A stretch of DNA of 43,725 bases, taken from positions 1 through 43,725 of the forward strand of contig CALCGJ010000288.1 in assembly GCA_937900965.1 (NCBI GenBank). The letters are read 5' to 3'. Every line of letters begins with the position of its first letter. Position 1 is the first letter of the stretch. This document shows, piece after piece, positions 27,447 through 34,963 of this stretch. The notes under the pieces were generated by a model that was not told the DNA's origin, did not search any database, and saw nothing but the letters and a program-made list of their open reading frames with translations. Both the position numbers and the translations under genes were made by a program. The DNA comes from an uncultured Bacteroidota bacterium. Its GTDB lineage: Bacteria > Bacteroidota > Bacteroidia > Bacteroidales > FEN-979.

Positions 27447-28008
27447 AGCCTTATTGGCCAGTTATTACGAAGGGGAAACATCCCTGAGGGAAGAACATCT
27501 TTTGAAAGAGTTTTTTCAGAAGGATGATGTCCCTGCTCACCTACAGGAGCACAAACCGATCTTCGGATTCTTCACTGTTGAGGCAACAACAACTGTGTCG
27601 CCAGAATTTGAACCATCCCTGCAGGAAAAACTCGGAAAAGGTCGTGTTGTATCAATGAAACCTACGGGAAGGCGATTGATTCTCTCTCTCTCCCTGGCGG
27701 CGAGCATCATTCTTATTGCCGGTTTGATTACCGTATTCAAGCTGGGAATCTTCACCCCCTCCCAACCATATGGAACCATTTCAGATCCTCAGCTCGCATA
27801 CCTAGAAGCAAGGAACGCCCTTTTCCTTGTGAGTTCCAAATTCAACAACGGACTCAATAAGATGCAACATCTTGAGGCCTTCAACACCGGAGTTAACCGG
27901 GCTCAGAAACTGCAGAGTTTTCGAACTGGCATCGATGAACTAAATAAATTCAATCAACTTGATCAATATCAACCTATTATAATAACCCCCGGACGAGCCC
28001 CAAGATAA
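27427..28008 (+). CDS. Probable membrane anti-sigma factor
   Basis: A 193-residue single-pass membrane protein. The cytoplasmic N-terminal part (1-80; MTTKEIEALLASYYEGETSLREEHLLKEFF) has the helical zinc-less pattern seen before the membrane segment in Bacteroidetes sigma regulators. The membrane helix is about 84-105. The periplasmic part (110-193) holds three 13-residue repeats starting at F139, F152 and F165, each with Gly at position 4 (142, 155, 168) and a hydrophobic residue next to it. It overlaps the sigma gene by 20 nt, which is the main reason for the functional call. Sequence similarity to known anti-sigma families is weak. Confidence 0.75.
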   Translation: MTTKEIEALLASYYEGETSLREEHLLKEFFQKDDVPAHLQEHKPIFGFFTVEATTTVSPEFEPSLQEKLGKGRVVSMKPTGRRLILSLSLAASIILIAGLITVFKLGIFTPSQPYGTISDPQLAYLEARNALFLVSSKFNNGLNKMQHLEAFNTGVNRAQKLQSFRTGIDELNKFNQLDQYQPIIITPGRAPR

Positions 28009-28030
28009 CCGTCCATAAACCCCAAATCCG

Positions 28031-28603
28031 ATGAAAACAATCAAAATCAAATCAGCACTGCTTCTTTTAATGGCGATACCATTGATAAGCATGGCCCAAT
28101 ACACGAGTCCGGTAGAGAAGGTCTATGAAAAATATGCAGGAGAAGATGGATTCACCTCCGTAAATGTCTCCAGGGAACTCTTTCAGATGATCATGAAAAT
28201 AGAGGTCGAAGGTGAAGATACAAAGGATGTTAAAGAGATGCAGAACATGATGAAGCAGCTCGATGGCCTTAAAGTAATCACATTTGAAGATAAGGAAAAT
28301 CCTGCAAAAGCCAAAGCGATGTACAAGGAATTCAGTGCACTCTTTCCATCTTCCTCTTTTGCTGAGTTAATGGTTGTAAAAGAGAAAGGCAACAATATCC
28401 GGTTCCTTACCAAACAGGATGATAAAGGAAAGATCCTGGAGTTGGTGATGCTTGCCGAAGAAGAAGGCGAAGTGACAGTTCTGAGCCTTGTCGGGAGAAT
28501 TGATATGTCAACAGTCTCCAAGCTTTCAGGAACCATGAAAATTCATGGCATGGATAAGCTGAACAAGATTGATAAAGAGAACGACGAACATAAAAAGAAG
28601 TGA
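28031..28603 (+). CDS. DUF4252 domain-containing exported protein
   Basis: A 190-residue exported protein. The signal ends SMAQ. The mature part fits DUF4252: KYAGEDGFTSVNVSRELFQMI near the start, a helical middle (MQNMMKQLDGLKVITFEDKE), and LVMLAEEEGEVTVLSLVGRIDMSTVSKL near the end. The family is common behind ECF sigma/anti-sigma pairs in Bacteroidetes, and its function is unknown. It lies 22 nt after the anti-sigma gene, and a strong terminator follows 17 nt after its stop codon. Confidence 0.85.
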   Translation: MKTIKIKSALLLLMAIPLISMAQYTSPVEKVYEKYAGEDGFTSVNVSRELFQMIMKIEVEGEDTKDVKEMQNMMKQLDGLKVITFEDKENPAKAKAMYKEFSALFPSSSFAELMVVKEKGNNIRFLTKQDDKGKILELVMLAEEEGEVTVLSLVGRIDMSTVSKLSGTMKIHGMDKLNKIDKENDEHKKK

Positions 28604-28619
28604 TCTGAAGCTAACCCAT

Positions 28620-28650
28620 AAGGCTGTCCTCCCTGACAGCCTTTTTTTTT
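28620..28650 (+). terminator. Rho-independent terminator of the sigma operon
   Basis: A perfect 9-bp stem, AAGGCTGTC with GACAGCCTT, encloses the 6-nt loop CTCCCT and is followed by a run of Ts (28642-28650). It closes the sigma/anti-sigma/DUF4252 operon. Confidence 0.92.
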
Positions 28651-28658
28651 AAATTCAG

Positions 28659-28730
28659 CTCGTCCCTCGTCCTTCGTCCCTCGTCCTTCGTCCCTCGTCC
28701 TTCGTCCTTCGTCCCTCGTCCCTCGACCCT
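28659..28730. repeat. CGTCCCT/CGTCCTT 7-nt tandem array
   Basis: About ten copies of CGTCCCT or CGTCCTT fill the space between the sigma-operon terminator and the end of the minus-strand gene, whose stop codon is only 3 nt from the array. The unit is the same as in the array at 23960-24034, with the same orientation relative to the minus-strand gene end. Confidence 0.75.
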
Positions 28731-28733
28731 GAC

Positions 28734-30791
28734 TCACAGTCTGACCCGTAACTGCACCTTCACCTCCGACTTCATGCTTCCATCGATGCTCTCCAATCCG
28801 CTCCCAATTGTATTGCGATCCATATATTTAGTGGCTCCCAACCATCCCGAGAGGTCAAATCTTCTGCCTATTCCCAATTTAAATATCAGAATGCAACGGA
28901 GTCCTTTTCCATAAAACGCAGGCGCTGACCAGCTATACAACAAGTTAGGCTCATAGGTGTAAATCCTGGTGTTGAAGTAAGGGACATCGAAAAGAGTGTA
29001 TTTTATCCTTATCTCTCTGAGTATCCCCGTCCTCCGGTAACCAACTTCCTGGCTGGCAAGGTATCCTGATTCATTCTTTTGGCCTTCAATCCGATAATTC
29101 CGTAATGCAAAGCAACTCCTCAGGAAAATCGTCGGAATTGCTGCGATGTTGATCTCCACCTTGAGGTCATTTCTCCTCTCCTCTGAAAGGGGAGTAGTTT
29201 TTCTTTCATAAAAGTGGCTGTTAGCCTCTCCTCTTTTCAGACTATACCGTAACGAAAGGGACCAGAAGGGAGAAGCCTGGAAGTGACCGAATATACCTGC
29301 TTCAACCCCATCCGAAGAACCGTTTACATGATAACGAACCCATGGAAACCGAAAGAGATCAACGTAGCCGGTAATCGTAGTTTTTGGGATGAACTGAGTT
29401 TGCAACCTGATGAGAAGACCTTTCTCATTTGCTGTTAGGCTATTTTGCGAAATTGCAGTTGAAAACGGGTTCTGGTATTGTGGCTGATAACTTCTGCAGA
29501 TTAGCAGCAGGTCAATACCCTGCACAGGAACTGCTGTAACTCCAACAAGCCAGGCTTTCCCTCCATTTAAACTGATACTGAACTCTCCGAAAAGTTGAGC
29601 GAAAGCTACCCTGAAACGGCCATCTATCCCGAGTACGCCAAACCGGTTTCCCTGAAGTGCAAAATGCCTGTATGTTTCTTCCTTAAGCTGGAGAGGCCTG
29701 TCCCAGGTCCCATAAAACCCGGTCAACCCGATAAGAAAAAAAAGCCCACGGTAACTAACATGCCCACCATACACCCATTCTCTGACTTGATTTTTCCGGG
29801 CAAGTTCTGTCAATGTCCTGTGATAGCCGGTCTCTGAAAAAGAGCTAAAACTCAAAGGGATTGCCACTCCGGTATCAACCGTTGAAAGCGAAGCATCTTT
29901 CCGGGTAGCAGAAAAAAAACCAGACCATTCCAATGGTCCTGTCCGGATCTTAATTGCAGCACCCCTCAGATATCCATATTCACTGACTGATTGCGACGGT
30001 CTGAACCCGGAAAGGTACGACATAGCACTTCCGAAACTGACTGACGATCCGAAAGAACTACCCCCCAGAGTCAATCCCTGGCCAAAGGATGCCCTGAAAT
30101 TCCCCACGATCAACTGCTTCAGCCACCTTAGGTTCTGGACAGCGATAAAACCAGAATAAAAATCCATCCCCAGGGGCTGACTCCCCCTGAAAAACTCTTC
30201 ACCGGCATCCTTATCTCCCGAAAATCCAAGCATCACTTTGTCGTAAAATGTATACCGGTACCTAAAATAGTATCTCTGCGGATTACCCAGATAGAAATTG
30301 CCCGATTCATTCAGCCCGATTGAGTCTTCCACCTGATATCCTGACTGCTTCTGCATAACCTGCTGGTACCGGAAAACAACTTCATGCCGGCCACGCTTGA
30401 TGAGATTTCCCGGTGTTATCCGGATCTGAGGCGGAGGAAGGCCTATGTCAAGATAGGGTATCAGTTGCTGAATGATGATGGAATCGAATCCCTCTATGGC
30501 TTGCAACTCATATACTGTAAATACTTCGCCATATTGGTCGAGATAGGCTGTCAGATTCTTGATTTGCAATGGGGTAAGGAAAGGAATTTTTGAAAGATCA
30601 TTTGGGCCTGGCCGATTGATATTGATTTTTTTCAGTGCAGCCGCATATTCGAGAACCGCCTCCTCATCAGGTTCCTTGTCATGGTTTCCTGAATAGGTTG
30701 TTATAGCTTCATCCAACAGGATGTGCTCAAGATCTTGTGATATCCCGTTTAATAGGAATACACTAAATCCAATTAGTAGAATTGTTCTCAT
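28734..30791 (-). CDS. Helix-hairpin-helix outer-membrane protein
   Basis: A 685-residue exported protein. A signal peptide (1-18) is followed by two helix-hairpin-helix motifs at about 50-110 (ININRPGPNDLSKIPFLTPLQIKNL, then VYELQAIEGFDSIIIQQLIPYL), ComEA-like in pattern. The remainder (130-685) is beta-rich with alternating aromatic strands (FRYRYTFYDKVMLGFSGD, RIYTYEPNLLYSW) and ends VKVQLRVRL, which suggests an outer-membrane barrel. This architecture recurs in Bacteroidetes and its function is unknown to me. It follows the PorV/PorQ-like gene on the same strand, but a repeat-flanked GxxExxY remnant now separates them. The ATG lies just after that remnant's stop codon. Confidence 0.75.
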   Translation of the reverse strand: MRTILLIGFSVFLLNGISQDLEHILLDEAITTYSGNHDKEPDEEAVLEYAAALKKININRPGPNDLSKIPFLTPLQIKNLTAYLDQYGEVFTVYELQAIEGFDSIIIQQLIPYLDIGLPPPQIRITPGNLIKRGRHEVVFRYQQVMQKQSGYQVEDSIGLNESGNFYLGNPQRYYFRYRYTFYDKVMLGFSGDKDAGEEFFRGSQPLGMDFYSGFIAVQNLRWLKQLIVGNFRASFGQGLTLGGSSFGSSVSFGSAMSYLSGFRPSQSVSEYGYLRGAAIKIRTGPLEWSGFFSATRKDASLSTVDTGVAIPLSFSSFSETGYHRTLTELARKNQVREWVYGGHVSYRGLFFLIGLTGFYGTWDRPLQLKEETYRHFALQGNRFGVLGIDGRFRVAFAQLFGEFSISLNGGKAWLVGVTAVPVQGIDLLLICRSYQPQYQNPFSTAISQNSLTANEKGLLIRLQTQFIPKTTITGYVDLFRFPWVRYHVNGSSDGVEAGIFGHFQASPFWSLSLRYSLKRGEANSHFYERKTTPLSEERRNDLKVEINIAAIPTIFLRSCFALRNYRIEGQKNESGYLASQEVGYRRTGILREIRIKYTLFDVPYFNTRIYTYEPNLLYSWSAPAFYGKGLRCILIFKLGIGRRFDLSGWLGATKYMDRNTIGSGLESIDGSMKSEVKVQLRVRL

Positions 30792-30792
30792 T

Positions 30793-30912
30793 TTATTTCT
30801 TTTCTACCACAGAGGTCACGAAGGAGGCTGATTCAAGCAAGCCAGGTCCTAATTCCTTATGAACATCTATGGCGGATTTAATGATAAGACTTGTCAATTC
30901 TCGTTCAGTCAT
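30793..30912 (-). pseudogene. GxxExxY protein remnant (N-terminal 29 residues)
   Basis: A 39-codon open frame starting at 30912 begins MTERELTSLIIKSAIDVHKELGPGLLESA, a clear match to the start of GxxExxY proteins (usually about 125 residues). It then runs directly into the flanking repeat (SFVTSVVEKK) and stops. Everything after the GPGLLES motif, including the name-giving GxxExxY segment, is missing. The ATG overlaps the stop codon of the upstream barrel gene. It is best read as the decayed cargo of a repeat-flanked element. Confidence 0.8.
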
Positions 30913-30969
30913 GAGAACCTCCTTTTCTTTTCCTCCATGTCCTCCGTGCCTCCTTCGTGTTCTCCGTGG
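30807..30969. mobile_element. Repeat-flanked GxxExxY mini-element with 22-bp inverted ends
   Basis: Two 22-bp sequences in opposite orientation bound this 163-bp segment: CCACAGAGGTCACGAAGGAGGC at 30807-30828, and CCACGGAGAACACGAAGGAGGC read on the minus strand at 30948-30969. They match at 19 of 22 positions. Between them lie further CACGGAGG/CATGGAGG-type units and the GxxExxY remnant. From memory, repeats of this CCACRGAG kind commonly accompany GxxExxY genes. No transposase is present. Calling it mobile is inference. Confidence 0.55.
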
Positions 30970-31792
30970 TAAAATCTTTCCCGAAGGAATACCCAACTGA
31001 AATCGCCGGAGAGAACCCAAGTGTCATATGATACCCCGTCGCAATATCAACGGCGAGCCTGCCTAATGACAACCCGAATCCTCCTGTAACCATAAATGGA
31101 TCGGAAAGAACCCCAATCCGCGCGGATACTGATCTGGCCAGGTGAATCTCCGCTCCTGTTTTCACCACCAGCGGGTGCTCCAGATCCTTCTCTCCCTCCA
31201 GGAGAATCAATACCTTCCCTGAAATGTTATACCCCGCACCCAATCGGAATACCATGGGCAACCGTTCATCAGGCGTCTCGGAGATTTTTACAGGGATGGG
31301 GTTGCAGATTTGTATCCCGATCGTCCAGGAGTGATCAGGTTTATACATCAGTCCGATCTCACTGGAGATGACTCCCCTTGAACCATAACCTTCAGCGATC
31401 TGGATTTTAAGGTAATTAAGCTGCACCCCCGTACTGAAGCGCTTTCCAAACTTCCGCGCATAGGCGATCCCGGCTTTGAACTCATTGTAAAGCTGGAAGC
31501 CCTGATAGGAGAGTGCCAGGCCGAAGGCCCCCGGTCGTCCCGACCAGGAGAGTGAAAGTGCTTCAAAACTAAGTTCCTTCATGAGGAACCGGTTCTCGAC
31601 AAACAAACCGACCTGCCACCCCTGTTCCCAAACAAAGCCTGCCTGGTTGTTGAATACCGACCATACCCCGGGTAATGCAACGGAAGCCCTGCCCATTGCT
31701 ACCGCCCGCCCATCTGGTATGAACTCACCTCCCGATCCAGTCACAGTAAATACCTGGGAAAGGAGAATCAGGCCGATAAAAATCCGCTTCAT
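30905..31792 (-). CDS. PorV/PorQ-like outer-membrane barrel protein, C-terminus altered
   Basis: A 295-residue exported barrel protein. The signal ends near TGSGGE. FIPDGRAVAMGRASVALPGVWSVFNNQAGF matches the start of the PorV/PorQ (FadL-like) family, which serves the type IX secretion system or related outer-membrane tasks. Repeated amphipathic strands follow (GVQLNYLKIQIAEGYGSRG, YHMTLGFSPAISVGYSFGKD). The natural end is probably around residue 273 (SVGYSFGKD). The last 22 or so residues, basic and unlike a barrel strand (TTENTKEARRTWRKRK...), are translated from the inserted repeat element. Whether the altered tail affects function is open. It was presumably once followed directly by the helix-hairpin-helix protein. 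Confidence 0.75.
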   Translation of the reverse strand: MKRIFIGLILLSQVFTVTGSGGEFIPDGRAVAMGRASVALPGVWSVFNNQAGFVWEQGWQVGLFVENRFLMKELSFEALSLSWSGRPGAFGLALSYQGFQLYNEFKAGIAYARKFGKRFSTGVQLNYLKIQIAEGYGSRGVISSEIGLMYKPDHSWTIGIQICNPIPVKISETPDERLPMVFRLGAGYNISGKVLILLEGEKDLEHPLVVKTGAEIHLARSVSARIGVLSDPFMVTGGFGLSLGRLAVDIATGYHMTLGFSPAISVGYSFGKDFTTENTKEARRTWRKRKGGSHD

Positions 31793-31873
31793 AATTTTTT
31801 CTTTCCCATTAATCAGGGAAAAGATGAAAAGGTTATACCCTGGTTAAAAGTTTTTTTTCTTTTTATTATCAAT

Positions 31874-31881
31874 TAACTTTG
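31874..31881 (+). promoter_or_regulatory. -7 box of the DUF2461 gene (TAACTTTG)
   Basis: TAACTTTG matches the TAnnTTTG consensus exactly and lies 15 nt before the ATG, giving a very short leader. A T-rich stretch sits at the -33 position without a clear TTTG. Confidence 0.45.
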
Positions 31882-31896
31882 TGCTAAAGATTTAGT

Positions 31897-32559
31897 ATGA
31901 TGACAGACCTTGTATTATCGTTCCTGAAAGAATTGGAACAAAACAACACCCGTGAATGGTTTCATGCCAATAAAGGGTGGTACGATGAAGCGAAACTGGA
32001 AATGGAGAGCCTGGTAAATACCCTGATCCCGGGAATGGCCAGGTTTGACCCCACTGTAAAATTTATCACTGCCAAAGAGTGTATGTTCCGGATTTTCAGG
32101 GATGTCCGCTTTTCAAAGGATAAGGCTCCCTATAAGACGAATTTTGGAGCCTGGATTGCAAAAACGGGGAGGAAAAGCAGTGGACCGGGGTATTACATCC
32201 ATATTCAACCAGGGGAGTCCTTCCTGGCAGCGGGTGTCTATATGCCGGATCCGGAAACATTGAAGAAGATCCGGCAGGAAATCTATTACAACATAGACGA
32301 ATTTAAAGGTATCCTGGAAGGGAAAGAGCTAAAGAAATATATACATGGAGTGGATGAAATGGACAAGCTTAAGAGGCCCCCCAAAGATTTTCCGGCAGAT
32401 TTTCCAGATATTGAGATCCTGAAGAACAAACATTTTACTGTTTCCTGTACCTTTTCAGAAAAACAACTCTCCGGACCAAACTTTGCTGATTTTGCCCTGA
32501 AGGTTTATAAGACGATGTATCCTTTCAATGTATTCCTGGGAAGAGCGATAGATGGATGA
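31897..32559 (+). CDS. DUF2461 domain-containing protein
   Basis: A 220-residue cytoplasmic protein that matches the DUF2461/TIGR02453 family over its whole length. FLKELEQNNTREWFHANK opens it, FRIFRDVRFSKDKAPYKTNFGAWI is the central signature, and GPGYYIHIQPGESFLAAGVYMP follows. The family's function is unknown. A second ATG one codon downstream is an equally good start. The gene stands alone and is convergent with psd, with only 11 nt between their stops. Confidence 0.88.
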   Translation: MMTDLVLSFLKELEQNNTREWFHANKGWYDEAKLEMESLVNTLIPGMARFDPTVKFITAKECMFRIFRDVRFSKDKAPYKTNFGAWIAKTGRKSSGPGYYIHIQPGESFLAAGVYMPDPETLKKIRQEIYYNIDEFKGILEGKELKKYIHGVDEMDKLKRPPKDFPADFPDIEILKNKHFTVSCTFSEKQLSGPNFADFALKVYKTMYPFNVFLGRAIDG

Positions 32560-32570
32560 TTTCTGAACAA

Positions 32571-33230
32571 TCAGGACAGGTATCCGATTACTGTTTGTTT
32601 ACCAATTACCTTCTGGCCAATTTTGATTTCTATTTCAGTATCAACAGGTAACAGAAGGTCAACACGTGATCCGAATTTGATAAATCCCAGTTCATCACCC
32701 TGAATCACAGGTTCTCCGACCACCGGATAGCACTTAACACGACGGGCAACAGCCCCGGCGATCTGGCGGATCAGGATCTCTTTGCCATCTTCCGTTTTTA
32801 TCACTGTGGTGGTACGTTCGTTTTCCAGCGAAGCTTTCGGGTTGAAAGCAACCATATGTTTACCCGGGTGATAATGATAATGTGTAATGTTTCCGGAGAT
32901 TGGGAACCAGTTTACATGAACATTCCGGGCCGACATAAAAATAGAAACCTGGATACGCTCTTCTTTGAAAAACTCCGGTTCGATTGTCCGTTCAATCACT
33001 ACCACTTTCCCATCGGCCGGTGAGACAATGATATTTTCTCCTCCGTGAAGATCCCGTTCCGGAGAGCGGAAAAAGCGAACAATCATCAGAAAAAACCATA
33101 ATCCCAGTACATAGAGAAAAATATGGAACCAGGTTTGTTCTTCAAAGATGTTGTTCAGGGTCAAAAGAACAACAGCTACAAAAAGGAATGCGATGAAGAT
33201 GGTCTTATATCCTTCCCGGTGTATTTTCAT
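32571..33230 (-). CDS. psd: Phosphatidylserine decarboxylase proenzyme
   Basis: A 219-residue membrane-associated enzyme that converts phosphatidylserine to phosphatidylethanolamine. It belongs to the short bacterial PSD type. Two N-terminal hydrophobic helices (11-28 and 36-52) are followed by IIVSPADGKVV, the NVHVNWFPISG segment and FIKFGSRVDLLLP. Self-cleavage between G187 and S188 in that last motif would create the pyruvoyl cofactor. It lies 10 nt after cdsA, so consecutive steps of phospholipid synthesis are encoded together at the end of the rsfS-ftsH operon. Confidence 0.93.
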   Translation of the reverse strand: MKIHREGYKTIFIAFLFVAVVLLTLNNIFEEQTWFHIFLYVLGLWFFLMIVRFFRSPERDLHGGENIIVSPADGKVVVIERTIEPEFFKEERIQVSIFMSARNVHVNWFPISGNITHYHYHPGKHMVAFNPKASLENERTTTVIKTEDGKEILIRQIAGAVARRVKCYPVVGEPVIQGDELGFIKFGSRVDLLLPVDTEIEIKIGQKVIGKQTVIGYLS

Positions 33231-33240
33231 AGGATAATAA

Positions 33241-34086
33241 TTATATCAGGTTGCGTAAAACAAGGTACAAAAATACAAAAGGAACTGAAATAAAAATAGA
33301 ATCAAATCGGTCAAGGATGCCTCCATGGCCAGGGAGGATAGAGCCGGAGTCTTTGATGTTAAAGCTGCGCTTGAACAACGATTCGGCAAGGTCGCCAAAA
33401 GAGCCGAAAAGAATGATCAGAATTGAAAAGATTATCCAATCTGGCAGCGAGATATCAGGAGCAAGAAAATACAATCCAACTGAGGCAAGGAGGGTCAACA
33501 CAGCACCTGCAATTGTTCCCTCCCATGTCTTTTTTGGAGAAATTCGTTTAAAAAGTTCATGTTTGCCAAACCGTTTGCCGAAAAGGTAGGCTCCTGTATC
33601 GTAAATCCACGTGAGGATAAAAAAACCGGTTAGAACGACCGGAAGTTTCCAGAATCTTACAACCTCCTCACCGTTCATCATGTTAAGCAATGCAAGCGGT
33701 AAGGCGATATACAGGATGCCGGTGATGGTAATGGCAACATTGACGAGTGGTTGTGGTTTTCTCCTGTAGATCTCAAACACGAAAGGCAAAAAGAAGAGTG
33801 GAATCGCTAACAGTATCGGGATAAAGCTTGGGTTTACAGGTAAATCTGGGATGTCAACCCGAAAAACAACAATTGAGGTCATGTAAAGCAAAATACCGCC
33901 AATGGTTCCGAATAATCGCTGTGGATGAACCGCTTCCGTTGTAAATATGGAATAGAACTCCCATAAACCGAAGAGTGTTATCAGGAAAAAAAGACCGGCC
34001 AGAAGCCAGTAGTTGAACACTATGGCTACCAGCAGGAGAAAGACCATGGAAAGTCCCGTTATAGTTCGTGTCCAGAAATTACTCAT
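33241..34086 (-). CDS. cdsA: Phosphatidate cytidylyltransferase
   Basis: A 281-residue inner-membrane enzyme making CDP-diacylglycerol from phosphatidic acid and CTP. It has about seven or eight membrane helices. The CdsA signature lies in the C-terminal third: ISPKKTWEGTIAGA, then FGDLAESLFKRSFNIKDSGSILPGHGGILDRFDS, where the Asp residues bind the metal and nucleotide. It overlaps the DUF2007 gene by 8 nt and precedes psd by 10 nt. Confidence 0.95.
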   Translation of the reverse strand: MSNFWTRTITGLSMVFLLLVAIVFNYWLLAGLFFLITLFGLWEFYSIFTTEAVHPQRLFGTIGGILLYMTSIVVFRVDIPDLPVNPSFIPILLAIPLFFLPFVFEIYRRKPQPLVNVAITITGILYIALPLALLNMMNGEEVVRFWKLPVVLTGFFILTWIYDTGAYLFGKRFGKHELFKRISPKKTWEGTIAGAVLTLLASVGLYFLAPDISLPDWIIFSILIILFGSFGDLAESLFKRSFNIKDSGSILPGHGGILDRFDSIFISVPFVFLYLVLRNLI

Positions 34087-34291
34087 CTTCCAAGAATAGA
34101 TGAAGGATGCGCTGCGCTTTCAGTATATCATCAATTTTCACAAATACCTCAATATCACCGAACAGATAGGCTGAGTCCTGTTTGTTTATAATTACGGCAG
34201 TAATATCGCTCTCTTCAAGCAATGATTTAAGAATCTCTGCTTTATAGAGATACCTGGAGCCAAACAAACACTCCCACCGCTCCTTATTCAT
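34079..34291 (-). CDS. DUF2007 putative signal-transducing protein
   Basis: A small cytoplasmic protein of about 70 residues, a DUF2007 domain: LYKAEILKSLLEESDITAVIINKQDSAYLFGDIEVFVKIDDILKAQRIL. The fold is PII-like from what is known of the family, and its role is unknown. I chose the ATG at 34291, one base after the LUD gene's stop, because it gives the usual family length. ATGs at 34306 and 34321 are in frame and would add 5 or 10 residues and overlap the LUD gene. The 3' end overlaps cdsA by 8 nt, indicating tight co-translation. Confidence 0.8.
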   Translation of the reverse strand: MNKERWECLFGSRYLYKAEILKSLLEESDITAVIINKQDSAYLFGDIEVFVKIDDILKAQRILHLFLEDE

Positions 34292-34292
34292 C

Positions 34293-34949
34293 TCAGGAGG
34301 TGTCATTAAGGGAGTCTTCAATCAGGAATACATACAACTCCCTTGGGCCATGAGCACCCATCACAAGGGTTTTTTCAATGTCGGCTGTCCGGCTTGGACC
34401 AGTGATTAAGGAGACCATGGAAGGGAAATCAACACCATATTTCTTACGGATCAATTTGTAGGCATCTTTCAAATCGGGAACCAGTTGTGAGGTAAACCCA
34501 ACCACAACATGAATCTCCGGAAAACCCACAATCTTACGCCCCGGGCTTAATCTTGATGACACCATTACACTCCCGAACCTGGCAACCAGGGATTCACACC
34601 GTGTGATCCCTATCCGTGCTTCAGTAATCTTGTCCGGATCGGATTCAAAAGGGATGCCTGCCTGCTTCAGTTTAATCTGGAGGGTAGGGTCAAGACAATA
34701 AAGCAGAGGCCAGTCTTTTTCCAGGATAAAGGATTTCAAAACTCCCAGGAATTCATCTTCACTTTCGCTGTAAACGAACTTTCCAGCCATACTTACAAGT
34801 GCCTGGGCAAAAGTCACATCCAGGGTGTCGGTCAACTCGGGAAAAACATTTGAATCCTGATCCAGGATAGGATAAGGTGGATCACTTTTCTTTGTCAGTG
34901 CATTCCGGATCTTTTTGAGGATCTTCTCTCGTGATGTACTCTCTTCCAT
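34293..34949 (-). CDS. LUD-domain (LutC/YkgG-like) protein
   Basis: A 218-residue cytoplasmic protein of the LUD family. Markers are REKILKKIRNALTKK at the start, ITRCESLVARFGSVMVSS in the middle, and SLITGPSRTADIEKTLVMGAHGPRELYVFLIED at the end. LutC proteins take part in lactate oxidation together with LutA and LutB. Neither partner is here. Instead the gene lies between ftsH (14-nt gap) and DUF2007/cdsA, an arrangement I recall as usual in Bacteroidetes, so a different role is likely. Confidence 0.9.
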   Translation of the reverse strand: MEESTSREKILKKIRNALTKKSDPPYPILDQDSNVFPELTDTLDVTFAQALVSMAGKFVYSESEDEFLGVLKSFILEKDWPLLYCLDPTLQIKLKQAGIPFESDPDKITEARIGITRCESLVARFGSVMVSSRLSPGRKIVGFPEIHVVVGFTSQLVPDLKDAYKLIRKKYGVDFPSMVSLITGPSRTADIEKTLVMGAHGPRELYVFLIEDSLNDTS

Positions 34950-34963
34950 TTCAGGAACTGCAG

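Noticed and set aside
28543-28737. Minus-strand open frame with repeated GTRDEGR/GTKDEGR residues
   Set aside because: It is the translated heptamer array overlapping the sigma operon's 3' end; it contains the terminator and has no homology signal.
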